From Haloarchaeobius iranensis (GTDB taxonomy: Archaea > Halobacteriota > Halobacteria > Halobacteriales > Natrialbaceae): DNA of 40,443 nucleotides. The DNA is taken from assembly GCF_900103505.1 (NCBI RefSeq), contig NZ_FNIA01000026.1, positions 1 to 40,443 on the forward strand, written 5' to 3'. Below the pieces are notes generated by a model. It saw nothing but the letters and a program-made list of their open reading frames with translations. It was not told the origin of the DNA and ran no database searches. The translations under genes and the position numbers were made by a program. Positions 23,773-32,412 of the stretch are shown here, one piece after another. Position 1 is the stretch's first letter. Each line of letters begins with the position of its first letter.

Positions 23773-26676
23773 ATGTCGTATCGTCGCTCTCTACTGCTGC
23801 GCTGGACACGACGTGACCACCTGACGGTCCTCACGGTCGCGGTCTCGATTGCGTTCTTTACGAGCACCGTACTCCTCGTGATGGCGATCTCGGCACAGAC
23901 GACGGCAATTGCGGCCGAGTTCGACTCCCCGGGAGCCGTCGAGCGCGTCGACGGGGGAGCGGACACGGAGGATGGTGTGTACCTGCCAGCGGGACGCATC
24001 GGAGATGATGGTGAGGCAGCGACCGTCGTCGGCGTGACCCCCGCTGATGCCGCTCGTGTCCGCTCCACGACCGGCGTTCAGTTGCCGGGCCCACCGGAGA
24101 CTGGATTGTCACGCGGGAGCATCGACGCGGCGACGGAAATCGAGATAGCGGGGAGCAGTCCCACCGCGACGATTCCCGTCTCGGTTCGTGCGAATCAACG
24201 GACACTCGTCCCGCCGGACTGGTACGTCGGCAACGAGTCGGCCGTTCGCACGTTCGGGGGGACTGGTGGCTACGTCCTCTATAGCGGTGACGGGTCCGGA
24301 CGGACGTCGGCGACACCCCTTCGCGGTGCGCTGCCGTTCTTCATCACGGCGACGGCCGGACTCCGCCAGCTGTTGCTCGCGACGGCCGTCGGTGTGGGCG
24401 TCTTGACCGGTGGCATCGTCTACAGCGTCACACGGATGACGGTCCGTGACAGGGTACAGGCGATTCGCGTGATACGGGCGACGGGTGGGACGAAACGGCG
24501 CGTCGTCGGCGACTTCATGGCCAGGTCGGCACTGCTCGTCGGCGTCGGCATCGCGCTGGGCTACGCAGTCGGGCTCATCGGGTCGAACGCTGCCGTCAAT
24601 ATCGCCATCTATGCAGGGCTTCCGACCTCGCTGACCGTGAGTGCGACCGGCGTTGCGGCGTCGATACTCCTCGGTGGCTATGCGATCGTCTTCGCGATTG
24701 CGGTCGTCGCGGGTGGACTCGCAACGCGGCCCGTCCTCCGGGCCGAACCCGCCCATATCGGAGGAGATGACCACGCGGGTGGTCGCGGTGGCCGCCTCGC
24801 ACCGACGCTGCTCGACTGGCGCGTCGTCTGGCCCGCGGCGAGCGCGCTGACGGTGTTTGTGGCCGCTGTACTGCTGCTCGCCGCCGCTGGTGGTGCGCTC
24901 GGGCCGCTCGTATCTGGCTCGGGACAGACCGTCTCCGAGCCAACTGCCGTCCACCCTGTCGCGAGCTCGGTCCCGGCGTCGTACGCCGGCGTCTTCGAGT
25001 CCGCTGGTGTCCAGGCGAGTCCGGAGATCCTCGCGTTCAGCGTCCTCGATGACCGTGCTGTCCTCGTGAGGGGAGCAGAGTACGATCGGTTCGCGCCGGT
25101 CAGCGATGCGACGATGGTCGAAGGACAGGAGCCGACGGGTCGGGACGAGGCTGTCGTCGGGGCTGACCTCGCCGCGTCACTCGGAATCGACGTGGGTGAT
25201 ACGGTGACCGTCGGCGGGAGCACCACACCCGCGTTCACGACGGTGAAGATTGTGGGCAGGTACGAGGCGAGCGGCTACCACGACGACCAACTGCTCGTCT
25301 CGCTCCCCACTGCACGCCACCTCACGAACAAGCAACCGGGAGACGTGCACTTCGTCCGGCTCGACGAAGCAATCGGGGGCGAGGACAGCACTCGTGTCGT
25401 CGATGTCACGTCACCGTCGCGAGTTGCCGTAGGGGGTCCCGTAGCGGTCAACGTGACGGTGCTGAACCCGACCAGCACCGAGCAGACGGTGACGGTGCCT
25501 GCTCGGCTCGGCTCCACAGAGACGACGCTCTCGGCAACTGTTGGCCCGTCGAGTGAGGCGACCCTGACCTGGCGACCACAGGCTCAGCGCACTGGGGAGA
25601 CCCAACTCCGAGCCGGGGACGAGAGCCGGACAGTCACGGTACTCCCACAGGACGCCGTCACGGTTAGTGGGCTCCCTGAACGAGTCCCCCCGAACGCAAC
25701 CCTGCAGGTCCACGTCCAGACCCTTGAGGGAGGGCCGGCGAACGCGACTCTCACGGTCGACGAGCGGTCGACGCGAACCGGAGCGGATGGCGTGGCGTTG
25801 CTCTCGTTCTCCCGGGAGGGAACGCGGACACTCACCGTACAGCGAGGCTCGTACGAATCACAGGTCGACGTCGTCGTGAGCGAGAACGCGACGCGAGCGC
25901 TCACGTATCGCTGGGAGTCGTCGTCCTCGATCACGCCACTGACACAGGCGAGACCGACACTCGTGGTCGATAATCCGTGGAACCGGACCGTCACCGAGAC
26001 CGTGACAAGCAGTGGCCCAGGCGAGGTCCGCTCTGTTTCGGTAGCGCTCGCTCCCGGTGCCAGTCGTCGGATCGGGCTCGATTTCGGCCGGCTCTCCCCC
26101 GGGCAGTACGAACTCGCTGCGGAGGCTCATGGTGAACTGGTCGCGACACAGTCGCTCACGGTCCGAGGCGACCGGCGTTTGGCGTCCGCGATCGCTGCTC
26201 GCTCTGGAAGCGCGAGCGGCGGGACCGGCATCGGGACCGCGATCGCCACCGTCTTCGGCAACGTGCAGGTCATCTTCGCCGTGGTGCTCGGGTTCGCCGC
26301 CGCGATGTCCATCGCTGGAACGAGTGCGGCCTTCGCGTACGACGTGGATAGAAATGCCTACGCGATCGGCCTCTACCGGACGGTCGGGGCCACGCGAGCA
26401 CAGGTACTCCGGATACTAGTTGCTGACGCGCTTCGTATCGGTATCGGTGCGACAGGGCTCGCGATGATCTTCGGGTCGGTCAGCGTCCTCGGCGTTCACG
26501 AGACTGGGATTCTCAGGCTGTTCGGTGTGAGCATCGCGCCGCAGTTCACCCTGCAGTGGGTTGGCCTGACGCTCGGTGCCTGTCTCGTGCTGACTGTCGT
26601 TGGGACGGTCTTGGCGGCTGTTCCGGCGCTTCGTGCCGAGCCACGGACGCTCCTCGACCGAGGTGATGGGTCGTGA
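23773..26676 (+). CDS. FtsX-type permease with MacB-like and Ig-like ectodomains
   Basis: A 967-residue membrane protein. A first helix (about 18-42) leads to a small ectodomain. The first FtsX domain follows (about 195-325, with RVIRATGGTKRRVVGDFMAR), a helix at 350-380, and a MacB-like periplasmic-core-type domain (385-535, with AVVGADLAASLGIDVGDTVT). Residues 545-800 contain two or three beta-rich, Ig/CARDB-like repeats with several sequons (NVTV, NATL, NATR, NRTV). The second FtsX domain (825-955) has GLYRTVGATRAQVLRILVAD. Normal partners are LolD/MacB-like ABC ATPases, yet none is adjacent. It overlaps the next gene by four bases. Confidence 0.85.
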   Translation: MSYRRSLLLRWTRRDHLTVLTVAVSIAFFTSTVLLVMAISAQTTAIAAEFDSPGAVERVDGGADTEDGVYLPAGRIGDDGEAATVVGVTPADAARVRSTTGVQLPGPPETGLSRGSIDAATEIEIAGSSPTATIPVSVRANQRTLVPPDWYVGNESAVRTFGGTGGYVLYSGDGSGRTSATPLRGALPFFITATAGLRQLLLATAVGVGVLTGGIVYSVTRMTVRDRVQAIRVIRATGGTKRRVVGDFMARSALLVGVGIALGYAVGLIGSNAAVNIAIYAGLPTSLTVSATGVAASILLGGYAIVFAIAVVAGGLATRPVLRAEPAHIGGDDHAGGRGGRLAPTLLDWRVVWPAASALTVFVAAVLLLAAAGGALGPLVSGSGQTVSEPTAVHPVASSVPASYAGVFESAGVQASPEILAFSVLDDRAVLVRGAEYDRFAPVSDATMVEGQEPTGRDEAVVGADLAASLGIDVGDTVTVGGSTTPAFTTVKIVGRYEASGYHDDQLLVSLPTARHLTNKQPGDVHFVRLDEAIGGEDSTRVVDVTSPSRVAVGGPVAVNVTVLNPTSTEQTVTVPARLGSTETTLSATVGPSSEATLTWRPQAQRTGETQLRAGDESRTVTVLPQDAVTVSGLPERVPPNATLQVHVQTLEGGPANATLTVDERSTRTGADGVALLSFSREGTRTLTVQRGSYESQVDVVVSENATRALTYRWESSSSITPLTQARPTLVVDNPWNRTVTETVTSSGPGEVRSVSVALAPGASRRIGLDFGRLSPGQYELAAEAHGELVATQSLTVRGDRRLASAIAARSGSASGGTGIGTAIATVFGNVQVIFAVVLGFAAAMSIAGTSAAFAYDVDRNAYAIGLYRTVGATRAQVLRILVADALRIGIGATGLAMIFGSVSVLGVHETGILRLFGVSIAPQFTLQWVGLTLGACLVLTVVGTVLAAVPALRAEPRTLLDRGDGS

Positions 26677-28319
26677 ACCGTCGGCAGGTAGTGCTCTGTC
26701 TGGTCGCTGCATTGCTGGTCGGTCTCGCCCTTCGAACCTGGCCGCTGTGGCACTCACCCCTCCCGTTCAACCCTGACGGGATCGTCTACGCTCGACTCGT
26801 GAACGGGACTGTCGCGAGCGGCCAGTTCCCACTCGCGGAGATGGCAACCGACGAACTCGCTTTCACCGCGCTCCTGACGACGGTCTCACACGTGACTGGA
26901 ATGGAATCACTGTCTCACTCCCAGGGAGTTCTCGCCATCATCGGGACCGTCCCCGTGCTGTTCCTGGCTACTGTCACGGCCCGCGTGAGCAGGCAGGCTG
27001 GGATTGGCGCCACGGGAACGCGATACGCGGCCTGTCTCGCGGCGTGGACCCTCGCTATCGAGGGGCTCTACCTGCACCGGTCGATGCCGGTCGACGAGCA
27101 GACTGTCGGTCTGTTGCTGGTTCCGCTCGGACTCGTTTCGGTCGTCTACACGGCCGAGCGAGACAGACGGTGGTGGTGGGTTTCGGCTGTGACTCTCGGG
27201 GTGCTTCCGGCCGTTCACAACCTCGATGCGTTCGTCATGGCGCTCGCACTTTCGCTTCTCATCGGCATCGCGCTCAGACGCGATCGGCTCGGTTCCCCGA
27301 AGCTGTACCTTTCAATCAGCGCTTGTTACTGGCTGTGGTTCGTCGGGTACACACTTCTTGCCGATACACTGACCGCGGCGTCCGTGATCCAGCAGTCCCG
27401 CATCAGTGCCGTTCCCGACCTCGTCCTGGCATGGTTACTCCTGATTGCAGTCACGTTCGCCTGGTACGTCGGCCAGCGGGCCCACCTCAAACGGACACTG
27501 CTCGCCCTCGTACTCACCGGCTGGTTCGTCATCTTGGCGCTGAACGCGGTCACGCCTATCTTTCCCGGGCTTCCACAGACCAATCCCACCGTCCTCTACG
27601 GTATCGCTCCACTGGTCGTGCTCGTCGGGCTCTTCGCGGTCGGTGTCCCGCGGACGCTCGATGGTGACACAGGGACGACGCTGGTCGCGCTCGTTGGAGC
27701 AGTCACGGTCGTCGTCGGCATATCACTGACCGCGGCGCTCACTGCGGAGTACCTCAACACGCTCTATCGCGTGCAGACGTTCGCACACTTCCCCGTCGTC
27801 GCCATCGCCAGCACAGGAGCTGCACTGGCCGTTGGCCGCCAGGCAGGCGCTATCTCGGCCGGGACCAGTTCACGGTCGGTCGCCGGTGCACTTGCCTGTC
27901 TGGTCCTCGCTGCGAGCGTGGCGAGCGTCCCGGTCGCGTACGGCGGCCTCGACGTGCTCTCGTACAAGGGTGTGACGACACCAGCCGAGCTTCGGAGCTC
28001 GGGATTCGTGGTTGACCGCGTCGATGACTCGTGGACGGGTGACGACCATTTGGTACGAATCACCCCTTACCACGGCTCGGCAGACGGGCGTGTAGAGCCG
28101 ACCTACGCCTATCTCACCGGGAGTCCGCCCCCCGGCTGTCCGATGCTCGTTCAACGATCTTGGACGACTGTGGGTGGGCAACTGTATCCACGTGACCCAG
28201 CAGCTGTTTCGGAGACACGGTTCGTCCAGTTGCGAGTTGAGCGCAACCTCGTCTATGCATCTGGTGTCGATGACAGAGTTTTCCTTTCGGTTCCCCGAGG
28301 CCGTAGCAGCGGCTGTTAG
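26673..28319 (+). CDS. Polytopic membrane protein, GT-C glycosyltransferase-like
   Basis: A 548-residue protein with about 10-12 hydrophobic helices in the first 420 residues and an extracytoplasmic C-terminal domain of about 120 residues. The architecture recalls GT-C (lipid-linked sugar) transferases. An Asp lies in the first outer loop (PLPFNPDGIVYARLVNGTV), and a second acidic motif is LHRSMPVDEQTVGLLLVPLG. I cannot place it in a named family, and no catalytic activity is proven. It is the last gene of the DUF4350-MoxR-FtsX operon and converges on a GT2 gene for polyprenyl-phosphate sugars, which fits a glycan role. Confidence 0.7.
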   Translation: MNRRQVVLCLVAALLVGLALRTWPLWHSPLPFNPDGIVYARLVNGTVASGQFPLAEMATDELAFTALLTTVSHVTGMESLSHSQGVLAIIGTVPVLFLATVTARVSRQAGIGATGTRYAACLAAWTLAIEGLYLHRSMPVDEQTVGLLLVPLGLVSVVYTAERDRRWWWVSAVTLGVLPAVHNLDAFVMALALSLLIGIALRRDRLGSPKLYLSISACYWLWFVGYTLLADTLTAASVIQQSRISAVPDLVLAWLLLIAVTFAWYVGQRAHLKRTLLALVLTGWFVILALNAVTPIFPGLPQTNPTVLYGIAPLVVLVGLFAVGVPRTLDGDTGTTLVALVGAVTVVVGISLTAALTAEYLNTLYRVQTFAHFPVVAIASTGAALAVGRQAGAISAGTSSRSVAGALACLVLAASVASVPVAYGGLDVLSYKGVTTPAELRSSGFVVDRVDDSWTGDDHLVRITPYHGSADGRVEPTYAYLTGSPPPGCPMLVQRSWTTVGGQLYPRDPAAVSETRFVQLRVERNLVYASGVDDRVFLSVPRGRSSGC

Positions 28320-28384
28320 GAGCATCCGAATCCGTGACGAACGCGAGTCAAACCGGCCAGCGGTCGTGACGTGATTCGGACCGG

Positions 28385-29608
28385 TCAGCTCCGGTCCGCG
28401 AGCGTGCTCATGAAGAACGAGCCGAACAGTGTCTGCAGTCCGAGGACGATGAGCGTGAACGCGGCAACGTCGGCCAGCAGAGACGGTAGGGTGCCGTAGC
28501 CAGCGGTCACCCACTGGAAGACCGTGTAACCGGCGTAGCCGACACCGACGGTGAACATTCCCAACCCGAGGCCGGCACCACGCTCGAGACTGATGCCGTC
28601 GCGTAACCGTTGCGAGACGGGGTCACGTGGCTCCTGGATCGGGTTCGCGGCGATCGACGAGAACACCCCGAAACTCCCGATCTGATACCCGACGATCGTC
28701 AGGAGGCTCCCGGCGATCATCGTCCGGATTCCGAAGTTCGCCTGCCCGATAGTGACGCCGCTTCCGGCGAGGCCCATCAGGAAGAGTCCGACGAGCCCCA
28801 TCAGCAGACCGGGAACGGAGAACAGATAGCCGGGGGCGTTGACCAGCATGAAGCGGACGTGCCGCCAGCCGTCACGGAAGCTCTCGAGTTTTTCTTCTCC
28901 CTGGCGCTCGTGGTAGACGATCGGTTGCTCGCCGATTGTGAGATCTCGAGCACCTGCTTCCATGATCATCTCGCTGGCGAACTCCATCCCGTCGGTCTCG
29001 AGCCCCATCTCTTCGTAGGCCTCACGGGTGAACACTCGAAAGCCGGAGTGGGCGTCCGAGACACCGGCACTGTAGAACACGTTCAGGAACTTCGTGAGAA
29101 GTGGATTTCCGATGTACTGATGCAGAGTGGGCATCGCACCGTCCCTGATTTCGCCCTCCAGACGGCTGCCCATCATCATGTCGACGTCGCCGTTCTTGAC
29201 CGGTTCAAGCAGGCGCGGTATCTGCTCGAAGTCGTACGTGGTGTCGGCATCGCCCATGACGATGTATTCGCCACGCGTCCGTTCGAACGCGTAGCGATAG
29301 GCGTAGCCGTAGCCCTCACCGTCGGGTTCGACGACGATTGCACCGTGCTCACGCGCGAGTTCGGGCGTTCTGTCTGTGGAATCGTCGCTCACGAGGATTT
29401 CGCCGGCAAGACCGACCTCGGTGAGCCCGGTCTTGATGCGTTCGATGCACTCGACGATACCCTCCTCTTCGTTCATCGTCGGCATCACGACGCTGATTAC
29501 CGGCTCCTGTTCGCTTTCTGCACCAAGCAGCAGCTCGTACTCCTCCCCCTGTTCAATCTCTATGTCAGAATCGTTTTGTTTACTGTCGAATTCAGCTTTT
29601 GTAGACAT
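28385..29608 (-). CDS. GT2 family glycosyltransferase, dolichyl-phosphate-sugar synthase-like
   Basis: A 407-residue enzyme. Residues 1-35 are an acidic lead. The GT-A domain runs from about 36: VISVVMPTMNEEEGIVECIE, the EILVSDDSTDRTPE strand (SDD at 74-76), and the metal-binding DAD of VMGDADTTYDF (120-122). Four C-terminal membrane helices follow (about 254-282, 293-318, 342-366, 374-402). This is the layout of Dpm1/GtrB-like enzymes that move a sugar from a nucleotide to a polyprenyl phosphate at the inner membrane face. In haloarchaea such lipid-linked sugars feed protein N-glycosylation (Agl pathway). The donor sugar is unknown. A zinc-ribbon gene ends 13 bases upstream. Confidence 0.88.
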   Translation of the reverse strand: MSTKAEFDSKQNDSDIEIEQGEEYELLLGAESEQEPVISVVMPTMNEEEGIVECIERIKTGLTEVGLAGEILVSDDSTDRTPELAREHGAIVVEPDGEGYGYAYRYAFERTRGEYIVMGDADTTYDFEQIPRLLEPVKNGDVDMMMGSRLEGEIRDGAMPTLHQYIGNPLLTKFLNVFYSAGVSDAHSGFRVFTREAYEEMGLETDGMEFASEMIMEAGARDLTIGEQPIVYHERQGEEKLESFRDGWRHVRFMLVNAPGYLFSVPGLLMGLVGLFLMGLAGSGVTIGQANFGIRTMIAGSLLTIVGYQIGSFGVFSSIAANPIQEPRDPVSQRLRDGISLERGAGLGLGMFTVGVGYAGYTVFQWVTAGYGTLPSLLADVAAFTLIVLGLQTLFGSFFMSTLADRS

Positions 29609-29621
29609 TTATCGACCTCGT

Positions 29622-29762
29622 TCACTCTTTCCGGGATGTAATCGGTGATTGACCACAGTTCACACAGACGTATTGTTCGCTTACTGTCTGCACGACCGGC
29701 GCATTGCACGAGATACATTTCAGACGTGATTCACGGACTTGACGCGGATACCGGCTCCCCAT
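29622..29762 (-). CDS. Small zinc-ribbon protein (46 residues) upstream of the GT2 gene
   Basis: The frame encodes MGSRYPRQVRESRLKCISCN, then APVVQTVSEQYVCVNCGQSP and ITSRKE. Two CxxC pairs (CISC and CVNC) 17 residues apart make a zinc ribbon. The N-terminus is basic. It has its own TATA box and lies 13 bases before the glycosyltransferase start on the same strand, so the two are probably one transcript. The function is unknown. Confidence 0.7.
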   Translation of the reverse strand: MGSRYPRQVRESRLKCISCNAPVVQTVSEQYVCVNCGQSPITSRKE

Positions 29763-30033
29763 TACAAGTACCCATACTCCAATCCTACTAATATGTTGTT
29801 GCTATCGATTTATCACCGAAATTGAGCCATTAATATACAAGGTCAGACGGTTGGTCTGTTAGTGTATTATCGTCCGCCGTGGTGATGTCCATACGACCCA
29901 GAGGACTGACATTACGCATATAACCTACCGTTACCTCATTATACCTATCAAATTGTGTATTATATTATGTGCATTGAATACTCCTGCCCCGGAACTGGCG
30001 GTCGGAATAAAGTACCCGACAACGACAGCGGTG
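29763..30033. other. AT-rich intergenic region without a gene
   Basis: About 270 bases between the zinc-ribbon start and the lipoprotein stop. Base composition is far richer in A+T than the neighbours, and stops occur in all frames. A small inverted repeat, CAGACGGTTGGTCTG, lies at 29844-29858. Apart from the zinc-ribbon promoter I see no defined element. Confidence 0.6.
29787..29794 (-). promoter_or_regulatory. TATA box of the zinc-ribbon/GT2 unit
   Basis: CATATTAG on the minus strand, about 28 bases before the ATG at 29762. Confidence 0.5.
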
Positions 30034-30489
30034 TTAGAGGAGATTAGTATCCGCTATCAGACTCTCCGTCAATGCTTGAATCGAGGCCAGCAGTGTAACC
30101 AGTTCTGAGTCACTCCCGCTGTTCTGAACCCCCGCGAAGATGAAGTTCCGCCGTCTGACCGCGTGGCTGAAGTTGAAGAAGGAGCCACGGTCTGTGATTT
30201 GTGACGCGAGTTGTTCGGTCTCGTCTTCGGATTGAAAGCGATATACCGCAACTGCATAGCCGGCATCTCCGTCCGGTGTGTACGTACCAGCAATCCCCGC
30301 TTCGGCACCGACACCGGCGCCGACCTCGCGAGTGTTGGTCCGTTCCCAGTTCTCCGGTGGTTCAGGAAGTAACTCTGCCGGCGACGCATCCGCGTCTGGT
30401 GGAGACGGCTTCCCGCTCTCGCCTGTACAACCTGCAAGGCCGGTAAGGATCGCGATGCCCCCCGTGGAAACGAACGTGCGACGGTTCAC
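30034..30489 (-). CDS. Tat-type lipoprotein, function unknown
   Basis: A 151-residue exported protein. The N-terminus MNRRTFVSTGGIAILTGLAG followed by Cys has a twin arginine and a lipobox (LAGC), so it should cross by the Tat route and be lipid-anchored at Cys21. An acidic Pro/Asp/Glu linker follows. The mature part has AVAVYRFQSEDETEQLASQI and a C-terminal helix. No family is recognised. The GTG start at 30489 is supported by a TATA box about 25 bases upstream (leaderless). Confidence 0.78.
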   Translation of the reverse strand: MNRRTFVSTGGIAILTGLAGCTGESGKPSPPDADASPAELLPEPPENWERTNTREVGAGVGAEAGIAGTYTPDGDAGYAVAVYRFQSEDETEQLASQITDRGSFFNFSHAVRRRNFIFAGVQNSGSDSELVTLLASIQALTESLIADTNLL

Positions 30490-30510
30490 AAAGGTTGATA
30501 GATTAACAGT

Positions 30511-30518
30511 TATAAAAA
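30511..30518 (-). promoter_or_regulatory. TATA box of the lipoprotein gene
   Basis: TTTTTATA on the minus strand, about 25 bases before the GTG at 30489. Confidence 0.55.
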
Positions 30519-30603
30519 AGCAAGGGAACCATCATCTCCTTCTTCAGTCCATCGAATGTATCCGCCGGTACGTGATGGGGCGGAGCCGATCGGCGGCAAC
30601 TCA

Positions 30604-30611
30604 TAAGTATA
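30604..30611 (+). promoter_or_regulatory. TATA box of the membrane protein gene at 30634
   Basis: TAAGTATA lies about 26 bases before the ATG at 30634, consistent with a leaderless transcript. Confidence 0.45.
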
Positions 30612-30633
30612 TTGATCAAGAAATAGCCACGCA

Positions 30634-31131
30634 ATGGCCTGGCTGCATCCAATCACGATAATCGGTATCCTCGCAGGTGTACTCGCCGCTTTGACGATGG
30701 GGAGCCTCTACACCAGTCGGTTTCCGTCCGAAGAGCTTCCGTCGGCGACCTTTCTGGCCAGGTTATTCGGTGGTGAGGCGGACCAGTACGAAGCCGGGGG
30801 TGTCGTGTTGTTCGTGGCGTACGGAGGCCTGGTCGGCGGGCTGTATCCGTGGCTGTTCCATGGCTTGCTCGGACTGTCGGGCAAGTGGATTGCCAGCTTG
30901 CCCTACACCATGCTGACCGCATTGGCGTTCGGCATCGTTCTGACCGGTCCGTGGACGGTACTCCGGGTGGTCGGCCTCGTCGACCCCCCGTACCGTCCGG
31001 TCGATGGGTTCGACGACGAACAGGCGGACAGATACATCACGATGGCTGGCCTACACCTGGTGTACGGACTGATTCTCGGGTTCCTCGTCGGGCTCTCCCG
31101 CCCGTTCTGGTATCCGATTATAGGGCTGTGA
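30634..31131 (+). CDS. Four-helix membrane protein, function unknown
   Basis: A 165-residue protein with hydrophobic segments at about residues 5-25, 55-78, 88-112 and 138-165. An acidic loop, VDPPYRPVDGFDDEQADRY, precedes the last helix. No family is recognised. It converges with the DUF1616 gene; the 98-base gap contains no clear terminator. Confidence 0.7.
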   Translation: MAWLHPITIIGILAGVLAALTMGSLYTSRFPSEELPSATFLARLFGGEADQYEAGGVVLFVAYGGLVGGLYPWLFHGLLGLSGKWIASLPYTMLTALAFGIVLTGPWTVLRVVGLVDPPYRPVDGFDDEQADRYITMAGLHLVYGLILGFLVGLSRPFWYPIIGL

Positions 31132-31229
31132 CGAGTGTCGTAGGGCACCGTGGGAGACTCGTCTCCGAAAGGGAGAACCAGTCAGCAGGGGCTTCGGCCG
31201 TGACGGACATTGCTCCCAGCCCCCGAGTC

Positions 31230-32345
31230 TCAAACGGGCACTTGCGGCCTTCCGTCCTGTCCGCCGGTGTCCGCGGGTGAAGGAATCGAGACCGACTCGT
31301 TAGTAGCCGAGACGTTGACCCAGAGATGGAGCTCGCGGTAGGCGTTGTCCACAGTCGGATTTGCTGGAGGTGACCCTCGATACAGGAGGAAAACGACCCG
31401 CAGGTTCTCCCCGGTGAACGTGGGCTGAATCGGGACGTTCCGCGTCGCGTTCTCACCCCGAGGGACAGTCGTCGTGTATCGCTCGAGTTCGGTCTCTTCG
31501 AGCACTGAGATGTTGGTTCTGTTGTCGACGAGCTCGACCCGTTGGAGCGACGTCACCACGGTGTACTCCGTCTGTTCACCTTCGTGATTCCCGATGCCGA
31601 CGACGACCGGGCGCTGTTCGCCGACGGTGTAGTTCGTCGGGTAGTCGTCGGCGACGAGGTCGCCGCTCTCGTTCTCGGTGAGAACGTAGAACTCGGAGAA
31701 CTGCTCGCCCTCTTTCGGCACGGCGACCGCGTAGCCCACACTGGCGGTCGCGAGGAGGATAGACGCGACGAGGAGGACGTTCAGTACGGCGTCACCACGG
31801 CTATCTGGTTCGAGGAACTCGTCGCGACCGGCCGCGTACCACTCACGATACGGCACCTCGAAGCGGTCTTCCGTCGGCAGTTGCTGTCGACGCTGGGCAG
31901 CGACGGCGATGCAGACGAGCGTGAACGCGTCCAGGCTGACGACGATCGGGACGAGCCGGATTCCGAAGGGCGTGAAGTTCAGCACGAGCCCGATGAGCGG
32001 AACGAGTGCGATGCTGAGGCCGAACGAGAGTGCGACGCGTTCGATGCCGTCGATGCCGCTACGGGACGTTTCGGGGTCGTCGACATCGTACTCCTCGGTA
32101 CTGTCATCCTCGGCGGTTGCCGGCGACGACCCGTCCTCCGGGAACAGTGCAGTGATGAACGCGTAGCCCGGAACGAACAGGACGAACGGGAGTCCGAGCA
32201 CCACCCTGAGTGGCGTCTCGTTGACCACTGGGAGAAACACTGCGAGGGTAGTGAGGACGACCAGGACAGCGGTCGCTGCGAGGTCGGCAGGGAGCGTCCG
32301 TACTGGTCGCGGGATTGCCAGCCACCAGTCGGGTACGTCCCCCAT
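31230..32345 (-). CDS. DUF1616 family membrane protein
   Basis: A 371-residue protein. The N-terminal membrane part has four helices (residues about 22-70 and 102-150) with LRVVLGLPFVLFVPGYAFIT, the DUF1616 signature of a Pro/Gly-rich second helix, and IERVALSFGLSIALVPLIGL. A further helix near 190-208 leads to an extracytoplasmic beta domain rich in sequons (NESG, NYTV, NRTN, NATR, NVSA, NESV). DUF1616 proteins often sit beside polysaccharide or surface-protein genes in archaea. It has its own promoter despite lying 67 bases after the DUF4129-like gene on the same strand. Confidence 0.86.
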   Translation of the reverse strand: MGDVPDWWLAIPRPVRTLPADLAATAVLVVLTTLAVFLPVVNETPLRVVLGLPFVLFVPGYAFITALFPEDGSSPATAEDDSTEEYDVDDPETSRSGIDGIERVALSFGLSIALVPLIGLVLNFTPFGIRLVPIVVSLDAFTLVCIAVAAQRRQQLPTEDRFEVPYREWYAAGRDEFLEPDSRGDAVLNVLLVASILLATASVGYAVAVPKEGEQFSEFYVLTENESGDLVADDYPTNYTVGEQRPVVVGIGNHEGEQTEYTVVTSLQRVELVDNRTNISVLEETELERYTTTVPRGENATRNVPIQPTFTGENLRVVFLLYRGSPPANPTVDNAYRELHLWVNVSATNESVSIPSPADTGGQDGRPQVPV

Positions 32346-32366
32346 TGGAGGATGCTATCTCTGTCC

Positions 32367-32376
32367 GATAATTAAG
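32367..32376 (-). promoter_or_regulatory. TATA box of the DUF1616 gene
   Basis: CTTAATTATC on the minus strand, about 27 bases before the ATG at 32345. Confidence 0.45.
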
Positions 32377-32412
32377 TGGTTCGGTTGTTGCACCGGCCGA
32401 GACGGTGGGCAC

